The notes beneath the pieces were generated by a model. It searched no databases and was not told where the DNA came from. It worked only from the letters and a program-made list of their open reading frames with translations. 64,000 bases of DNA from Streptomyces flaveus (lineage in GTDB: Bacteria > Actinomycetota > Actinomycetes > Streptomycetales > Streptomycetaceae), in contig NZ_BMPQ01000033.1 in assembly GCF_014647675.1 (NCBI RefSeq), forward strand, positions 35,146 to 99,145, read 5' to 3'. The position numbers were made by a program, and so were the translations under genes. Of the stretch, positions 59,752 to 64,000 are shown one piece after another. Each line of letters begins with the position of its first letter. Position 1 is the stretch's first letter.

Positions 59752-61254
59752 ATGAGTGCAGACGAACCCGAAGTCCGTACGACAGCAGGGGTGTTGCGAG
59801 GGGAAGGGGAGTCGGGGCTTGCGGTGTTCCGCGGGATTCCCTTCGCTCAGCCGCCGGTCGGTGAGCTGCGGTTCGGGGCGCCACGGGCCGTTCGGGGTTG
59901 GGACGGCGTACGGAAGGCTGTGGCGTACGGGCCGCCGCCTCCGCAGTCGTCGGCGTTCGGGATGGACGCGCTGTCCCAGGACGCGGGTGACGACTGGCTG
60001 ACGCTCAACGTGTGGACGCCCGACCCGGGTTCGGGCGCCGGGCTGCCGGTGATGGTGTGGCTGTACGGGGGTGCGTACAGCATCGGGATGGCCAGTCTGC
60101 CCGAGTACGACGGCGCGCGGCTGGCCCGCGAGGGCGTGGTCGTGGTGACGCTCAACTACCGGGTGGGGATCGAGGGATTCGGGCTCATAGAAGGGGCGCC
60201 GGCCAACCGGGGGCTGCTCGACCAGGTTGCCGCGCTGGAGTGGGTGCGCGAGAACATCCGGGCCTTCGGCGGCGATCCGGACCGGGTGACGGTGTTCGGC
60301 GAGTCGGCGGGGGCCGGATCGGTGGCCGCGCTGCTGGCGATGCCGCGCGCGGCCGGGCTCTTTCGGCGGGCTGTCGCGCAGAGCGTGCCCGGTACGTTCT
60401 TCTCGGCCGAGCTCGCGGCCGATTTCGCCGGTGCTTTCGCCGACGAGCTGGGGCTGCGGCCGACGGTGGCCGATTTGGGCTCGGTGGCGCCGAGTCGGCT
60501 GCCCGCGGCGGGGGATGCGGTGAGTGCTTCCATGCGCCGGTCCGTGGAGCGGTGGGGGCCGGTCGCGCTTACGTCGGTTCCGCTCGCGCCGGTCGTCGAC
60601 GGAGATGTTCTGCCGGTCGATCCGTGGCAGGCGCTGGCCGACGGGGCCGGGCGGGAGATCGAGCTCGTCGTCGGGCACACGCGTGACGAGTACCGCCTCT
60701 TCATGGCGCTCGGCGGGATGATCGGCGAGGTGACGGAGGCTCAGGCGACTGTGGCGCTGGAGGCGTTCGCTCCCGGTGGGGAGAAGGCGTACCGCGCCGC
60801 CTTCCCGGACGCCGGCCCCGAGGAACTGTACGAACTCGTCAACTCCGACTGGCTGTTCCGTATGCCGTCGCTGCGGCTGGCCGAGGCGCAGGTCGAGGCG
60901 GGCGGGAGCGCGCACTTCTACGAGCTGACGTGGGCCGCGCCGGGTATGGGCGGAGGGCTCGGCGCCTGCCATGGGCTCGATGTGCCGCTGGTGTTCGGCA
61001 ACTTGGACGGGGGCCTGCCCGCGATGCTGTTCGGCGAGACGCCGCCTGCGGAGGCGGAGGAGCTGTCCGCCCACTTCCGCTCCGCATGGACGGGCTTCGC
61101 GTCCGGTGATGGCCCCGGCTGGCCCGCGTACGACCTGGAACGACGGCTCGTCCAGCTCTTCGATACGAGTCCGGCTGTGGCGGCGTATCCGGAGGAGGGG
61201 TCGCGAGGGGTTTGGCGGGGGCATGTGTTCGGGGCGTTGCCGCTGGGAGGTTAG
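59752..61254 (+). CDS. Type B carboxylesterase/lipase
   Basis: A 500-residue alpha/beta hydrolase of the carboxylesterase type B family. Motifs: VFRGIPFAQPPVGELRF at the start, LTLNVWTP, the oxyanion region VWLYGGAYSIG, and the nucleophile elbow VFGESAGAGSVAALLAMP. The acid is probably in GHTRDEYRLF, and the histidine in LGACHGLDVPLVFG. No signal peptide is seen, so it should be cytoplasmic. AGGGAG precedes the ATG. It overlaps the end of the STAS gene by four bases, tail to tail. Confidence 0.92.
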   Translation: MSADEPEVRTTAGVLRGEGESGLAVFRGIPFAQPPVGELRFGAPRAVRGWDGVRKAVAYGPPPPQSSAFGMDALSQDAGDDWLTLNVWTPDPGSGAGLPVMVWLYGGAYSIGMASLPEYDGARLAREGVVVVTLNYRVGIEGFGLIEGAPANRGLLDQVAALEWVRENIRAFGGDPDRVTVFGESAGAGSVAALLAMPRAAGLFRRAVAQSVPGTFFSAELAADFAGAFADELGLRPTVADLGSVAPSRLPAAGDAVSASMRRSVERWGPVALTSVPLAPVVDGDVLPVDPWQALADGAGREIELVVGHTRDEYRLFMALGGMIGEVTEAQATVALEAFAPGGEKAYRAAFPDAGPEELYELVNSDWLFRMPSLRLAEAQVEAGGSAHFYELTWAAPGMGGGLGACHGLDVPLVFGNLDGGLPAMLFGETPPAEAEELSAHFRSAWTGFASGDGPGWPAYDLERRLVQLFDTSPAVAAYPEEGSRGVWRGHVFGALPLGG

Positions 61255-61694
61255 TCCGGGGCTTGTCCGGGCTGGTCCGGGAGCAACTCGTGCCGATGGC
61301 ACCACTCTTCGATGCTGTGGCCGCCGCCTTCTACGGCCGCTCGCCAGTGTCCGTCGGCAGTGATCGCCTCCTGGAGCGAGAGGTGGATGGAGAAGACGCG
61401 GTCGAGTCCGGTGATCCGGAAGATGCGGTGGATACGGTCGCTGTCGATCACGAGTCTGAGCGAACCCTCGCGGGTGCGCAGCCGCTTGAGGCTGCCGACG
61501 AGGGCGCCCAGGCCGGTGGAGTCCAGGAAATCCACGTTCCGCATGTCCGTGATGACGTGGACGACGTCCTTGTCGAGGAGGTCGATGATGCCTTCGCGCA
61601 GCGTCGGAGCCGTGTAGACGTCGATCTCGCCGGCGACCTGAAGGACGGCGCAGTTGCTGCCGGCGGGGATGGAGTTCAGGTGTAAGTCGCGCAC
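61251..61694 (-). CDS. STAS-domain anti-sigma factor antagonist with a TTA codon
   Basis: A 147-residue STAS protein. The fold is clear: CAVLQVAGEIDVYTAPTLRE, then MRNVDFLDSTGLGALVGSLK with the phosphorylatable serine S59, and LRLVIDSDRIHRIFRITGLD. About 45 residues beyond the fold (ADGHWRAAVEGGGHSIEEWC) are extra. GTG 61694 was chosen because AGGAGACC precedes it. Leucine 4 is encoded by TTA (61685-61683), so translation needs bldA tRNA. Such proteins bind and inhibit anti-sigma kinases; the partner is not here. Divergent from an HTH gene. Confidence 0.88.
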   Translation of the reverse strand: MRDLHLNSIPAGSNCAVLQVAGEIDVYTAPTLREGIIDLLDKDVVHVITDMRNVDFLDSTGLGALVGSLKRLRTREGSLRLVIDSDRIHRIFRITGLDRVFSIHLSLQEAITADGHWRAAVEGGGHSIEEWCHRHELLPDQPGQAPD

Positions 61695-61751
61695 GTCGGT
61701 CTCCTGTGTCGGCGTTGGGTCGTCTTGAGTCGGCACTGTGCCGTCATCGCA

Positions 61752-61851
61752 CTGTCATTCCGTGGAGTGACAGCGAGTTGTGTGGAACTACGGTAGGGCG
61801 GCCGATGAGGCTTGTCAACGGTGGACTTTCGCTGTCATCATGAAGAGTGAC
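61752..61851. promoter_or_regulatory. Two CTGTCAT-N6-GAGTGAC boxes in a divergent promoter region
   Basis: CTGTCAT-N6-GAGTGAC occurs at 61752-61771 and again at 61832-61851, 80 bp apart. The first copy extends to a 10-bp inverted repeat CTGTCATTCC-GT-GGAGTGACAG with one mismatch. They lie between the STAS and HTH starts and are likely operators, perhaps of the HTH protein. Confidence 0.55.
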
Positions 61852-61886
61852 GTAGCGGATTGTGGGGGATGACGCGAGGAGCACGG

Positions 61887-62366
61887 GTGCGGGTCGAAGA
61901 GGCCATCGGAAAGCAGATCGCGCGCTTCAGGGAGGCGCGACGGCTCTCGTTGACGGAACTGGGCGAGGCGATGGGCCAGTACCTCGACCGCCCCTGGAGC
62001 CGCCAGGCCGTCCACCAGGCCGAACGGGGCCGCCGCGCCTTCACGGCAGCCGAACTGACCGCCATCGCCCTGGCCCTGGACACCTCGGTCCCCGCGCTGT
62101 TCCTCGCGGAAGCGGAGCAGATCGAACTGCCGGGCCGGACCATCTCGCCCGAGGAGTACAGGGGGATCCTCCTGTACGCGGGCAAGGACGCGCCCTTGGA
62201 CGGGGTCGACGAGCTGATCGTGGCCCTGCATGACATAGGGGAGGTTCTGTCGAGGCCCACGTTGGCCCGGCTGGCGAAGATCGGGGCGGTGGCGGAGCAG
62301 GTGGCGGGGGTGACGGCGGGGGGCAGTGCGGCGGGGGCCGAACGGTCCGGCGACGCAGGGCCGTGA
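61887..62366 (+). CDS. HTH XRE-family transcriptional regulator
   Basis: A 159-residue regulator. The N-terminal Cro/CI-type HTH reads IGKQIARFREARRLSLTELG, then WSRQAVHQAERGRRAFTAAE and LTAIALALDTSVPALFLAEA. The C-terminal 80 residues have no known domain, ending in a Gly/Ala-rich stretch. GTG 61887 follows GAGGAG at five bases and is preferred over upstream ATG 61869 and TTG 61860. It probably controls the divergent STAS gene and itself. Confidence 0.8.
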   Translation: MRVEEAIGKQIARFREARRLSLTELGEAMGQYLDRPWSRQAVHQAERGRRAFTAAELTAIALALDTSVPALFLAEAEQIELPGRTISPEEYRGILLYAGKDAPLDGVDELIVALHDIGEVLSRPTLARLAKIGAVAEQVAGVTAGGSAAGAERSGDAGP

Positions 62367-62381
62367 TGTGGCCACGCGGCA

Positions 62382-62406
62382 ATTGTCCAACAGGCTGTTG
62401 GACAAT
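62382..62406. promoter_or_regulatory. 25-bp perfect palindrome
   Basis: ATTGTCCAACAG-G-CTGTTGGACAAT, a 12-1-12 perfect palindrome, begins 15 bases after the HTH stop. The half TTGTCCAACA fits the general GntR-family pattern TnGTnnnACnA, but no GntR gene is near. The one-base centre makes it a poor hairpin. Confidence 0.5.
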
Positions 62407-62515
62407 CGGCTCCGGCCGGGTGCGGGCCATTTTGTCCCAGGAGGGCAGGGCCTCGACGTTCTCGTGCATGAGGCGAGGCTCGCGCACGGTGATCGTTACG
62501 CGGGGGCGAACCGTT

Positions 62516-62713
62516 TCATGTCACCCGAACGTGTGGGGTTCGGGCGAGCGTTCGTATGAGGGTGGCCAGGGTGGTGGGGGTGGTGGTGAGGACGGCGTCC
62601 GGGGTGTCGCTCTCTCGGAGGTGGACGGTGCCGGTGGGGGTGGTGGCGACGTAGAGGCAGTTGGCGCCCCCGGCTTCGCTGAACGACGACTTCTGCCAGG
62701 TGAGTTCGGTCAT
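62516..62713 (-). CDS. DUF397 protein
   Basis: A 65-residue DUF397 protein (LTWQKSSFSEAGGANCLYVA, then TGTVHLRESDTPDAVLTTTP and a C-terminal TLATLIRTLAR helix). Its ATG overlaps the stop of the DUF5753 remnant (ATGA), the normal arrangement of intact HTH-DUF5753/DUF397 pairs. It is the third DUF397 gene of the window; its partner regulator is truncated, so its own function and promoter may be lost. Confidence 0.85.
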   Translation of the reverse strand: MTELTWQKSSFSEAGGANCLYVATTPTGTVHLRESDTPDAVLTTTPTTLATLIRTLARTPHVRVT

Positions 62714-63252
62714 TGGGGTGCTCCTCGATGGGTGTACAGCACGTGCTGGATGAGGCCCCAGGAGTCGCGTTCTTCATGACGGTCGGGTGAGGCCGTGGGG
62801 ACGATCGCCGGGAGTGCGTTGCGCGCCAGGGTGGCGACGGTCGCACGGTAGTGGGCCAGGTCCTGGGCTTCGTGGAGGCTGAGTGCTGCGGCAGGGTGCT
62901 CGATGAACACGGTCTCCAAGCCTGGCACACCTGGGCTGAGGAACAGGAACGGGGCACTGACCCAGGTGTGATGGGCCCGGTCGAACGGGAGGACCTGGAC
63001 CGTCACGTGTTCGTGGGCGGCGGCGCGGATCAGGTGTGCCAGTTGGTCGCGCATGACATGAGGGCCGCCGATCACCATGTGCAGGGCCGCCTCGTGAATG
63101 ATGGCGTGCAGACGCGGGGGGACGTTCGCCGTCGCGGAAGTGCACCGCCGGATCCACGGGCCGTACCGGACGAGCCCGTTCCCATGGGGGCGGCAGAGCC
63201 ACCGCGACCGGCGCCCGCGTCGACGACGCTTCCGAGATCCCACGTTCAGCAC
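62710..63252 (-). pseudogene. HTH-DUF5753 regulator remnant lacking its N-terminal half
   Basis: The C-terminal half of DUF5753 is intact: VPPRLHAIIHEAALHMVIGG, MRDQLAHLIRAAAHEHVTVQ, VLPFDRAHHTWVSAPFLF, and a helical end. The HTH and the first half of DUF5753 (about 170 residues) are missing. Upstream of about 63140 the frame continues only as an Arg-rich stretch (KRRRRGRRSRWLCRPHG) unrelated to the family. A TnpB gene fragment follows 70 bases further, so insertion or deletion linked to that element probably removed the rest. Translation from GTG 63252 is possible but unlikely to give a DNA-binding protein. Confidence 0.75.
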
Positions 63253-63320
63253 TCAGCCGCATCGCGCCTTGGAGGCGTCAGCAATGGAACTTCCACGCAC
63301 CTACACCCTGTTCACCGTTC

Positions 63321-64000
63321 CTATTCACTGAGCCATAGGCAGTCCTGCGTCCAGGACTGCCTGTCAGTGGCCCGCCGCGAACGGTCTTCGGCGGGCTGGG
63401 CCGTTGCCTGTTTTCGTCGGCGGCGTGCATCGCGTGCACGGTCCTCGGGGCAGGCGCGGACCCTGGGTGCGTGGTGGGGCCGGGTGGGTGTGTGCGCGAT
63501 GTGGGGGCGATGGTCTTCCGTACCGGCCCGGCCGCGTGTCGTCGCACACGGTTCGCCGTTACCGGCTGGGGCGGCTTCCTTCTTCCTGAGGGGTACGGTC
63601 TTCTCTGCCCTGCGTCGCGCGCCCAGGCCCTGGCCACGCCTCCCGATCACGATCGCCGCAGCGTCGTGCCGGGACGTCTGATGTGTTGTTGTGCCGGTGG
63701 TGGCGCGCCAGTAGGCGGCGCCCCAGCGGCTCGAATACGCCGGATCGACCACGATCACCGCCAGGCCCGCCCGGTGTGCCATCGCCACCAGACGGGCGGC
63801 GAACTTCGCGGTCGGCATCCCGGCCACCGTGCTGCGGAACGCCCGGCCGGATCTGCCCATCCAGCCGCACCGCTCGCGGCCGGTGTCAAAGCCGAGGTCC
63901 TCGATCACCAGCGCACTCGCCCCGGTGGTCTTCGCCTGCCGGATCAGTGCGGAGCAGGCGTGCCGCACCTGCGCGTCCCGGCGCGCGGTGGTGCCTCGGG
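63321..64000 (-). mobile_element. tnpB: IS200/IS605-type element: TnpB C-terminal part (5' end outside the window)
   Basis: The frame enters from the right edge and gives the RuvC-like part of TnpB, the RNA-guided nuclease of IS200/IS605 elements: SALVIEDLGFDTGRERCGWM with the second acidic residue, MPTAKFAARLVAMAHRAGLA, VIVVDPAYSSRWGAAYWRAT, and the third acidic residue in TSRHDAAAIVIGRRG. The usual zinc-finger cysteines are absent (SSRWG in place of CSxCG), a variant I recall from streptomycetes. The 110-residue tail after GARRRAEK is low-complexity. No TnpA is seen. The first acidic residue and N-terminus lie beyond the window. Confidence 0.8.
63337..63362. repeat. Perfect hairpin near the TnpB gene end
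   Basis: AGGCAGTCCTG, loop CGTC and CAGGACTGCCT, an 11-bp perfect stem inside the last codons of the TnpB frame. Position and shape suit an IS605-type right-end hairpin or the 3' part of a guide (omega) RNA; the 68 bases between it and the regulator remnant show no other feature. Confidence 0.5.

Noticed and set aside
62851..63681. Plus-strand frame opposite the DUF5753 remnant and the TnpB end
   Set aside because: It lacks any family resemblance and runs antisense to two recognisable protein fragments.

Overview
The window is high-GC actinobacterial chromosome, almost certainly Streptomyces. Codon third positions are strongly G/C. Genes overlap by ATGA or GTGA, and several starts look leaderless. 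TTA codons are nearly absent and sit in three genes. BldB/WhiJ-type regulator families (HTH-DUF5753 plus DUF397) are present. The gene order matches, from memory, the S. coelicolor core from about SCO3434 down to SCO3373 (clpC).

Layout. 1-6.1 kb: start of a DNA-polymerase-I-like gene, a ClpC2-like HTH/Clp-N regulator with two operators on its promoter, a Uma2 nuclease-fold protein, a TetR regulator, an HTH-DUF5753/DUF397 pair, a DUF2786 protein and a lipoprotein. 6.1-8.6 kb: zinc-free ribosomal protein paralogues (S14, L28, L33, L31, S18) and a CobW-like protein around a Zur-like operator. 8.7-10.9 kb: a complete WhiJ-type trio (DUF397, ATPase, HTH). 11-20.4 kb: aldehyde dehydrogenase, DinB protein, PadR regulator with an ABC exporter, glutamate decarboxylase, DedA protein and ThrE exporter. 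20.5-32.2 kb: the conserved ppa-dacB-metalloprotease-tilS-hpt-ftsH-folE block, then folP, an NTF2-like gene, folB and folK on the other strand. 32.3-37.9 kb: MprF/LysX-like enzyme, coiled-coil envelope protein and two PH-domain membrane proteins. 37.9-40.2 kb: an orphan NuoD-like subunit tail to tail with a MidA-family methyltransferase. 40.3-43.5 kb: two-component system and a threonine-aldolase-like enzyme. 43.6-49.1 kb: a tightly coupled cofactor operon (DUF2520 protein, panC, nadB, nadC, coaX). 49.4-55.6 kb: small conserved genes, a BlaI regulator, an N-acetyltransferase, lsr2 and clpC. 55.6-64 kb: secreted phosphatase, a large NACHT-LRR (NLR-like) protein, carboxylesterase, STAS/HTH divergent pair, and a third HTH-DUF5753/DUF397 locus that has lost its N-terminal part beside a TnpB fragment.

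The genes group by job. Protein quality control: ftsH, clpC, and the ClpC2-like protein, which may sense ligands of the ClpC N-domain. Zinc economy: the Zur-type ribosomal cluster. Folate, pantothenate/CoA and NAD synthesis: folE/P/B/K, panC, coaX, nadB/C. Development: lsr2, WhiJ-type loci and bldA-dependent genes.

The most promising leads are the ClpC2-like autoregulator, the NuoD-like/MidA pair with a substituted quinone-site tyrosine, the NACHT-LRR protein, and the 29-bp box shared by the two divergently placed promoters of the WhiJ-type trio.
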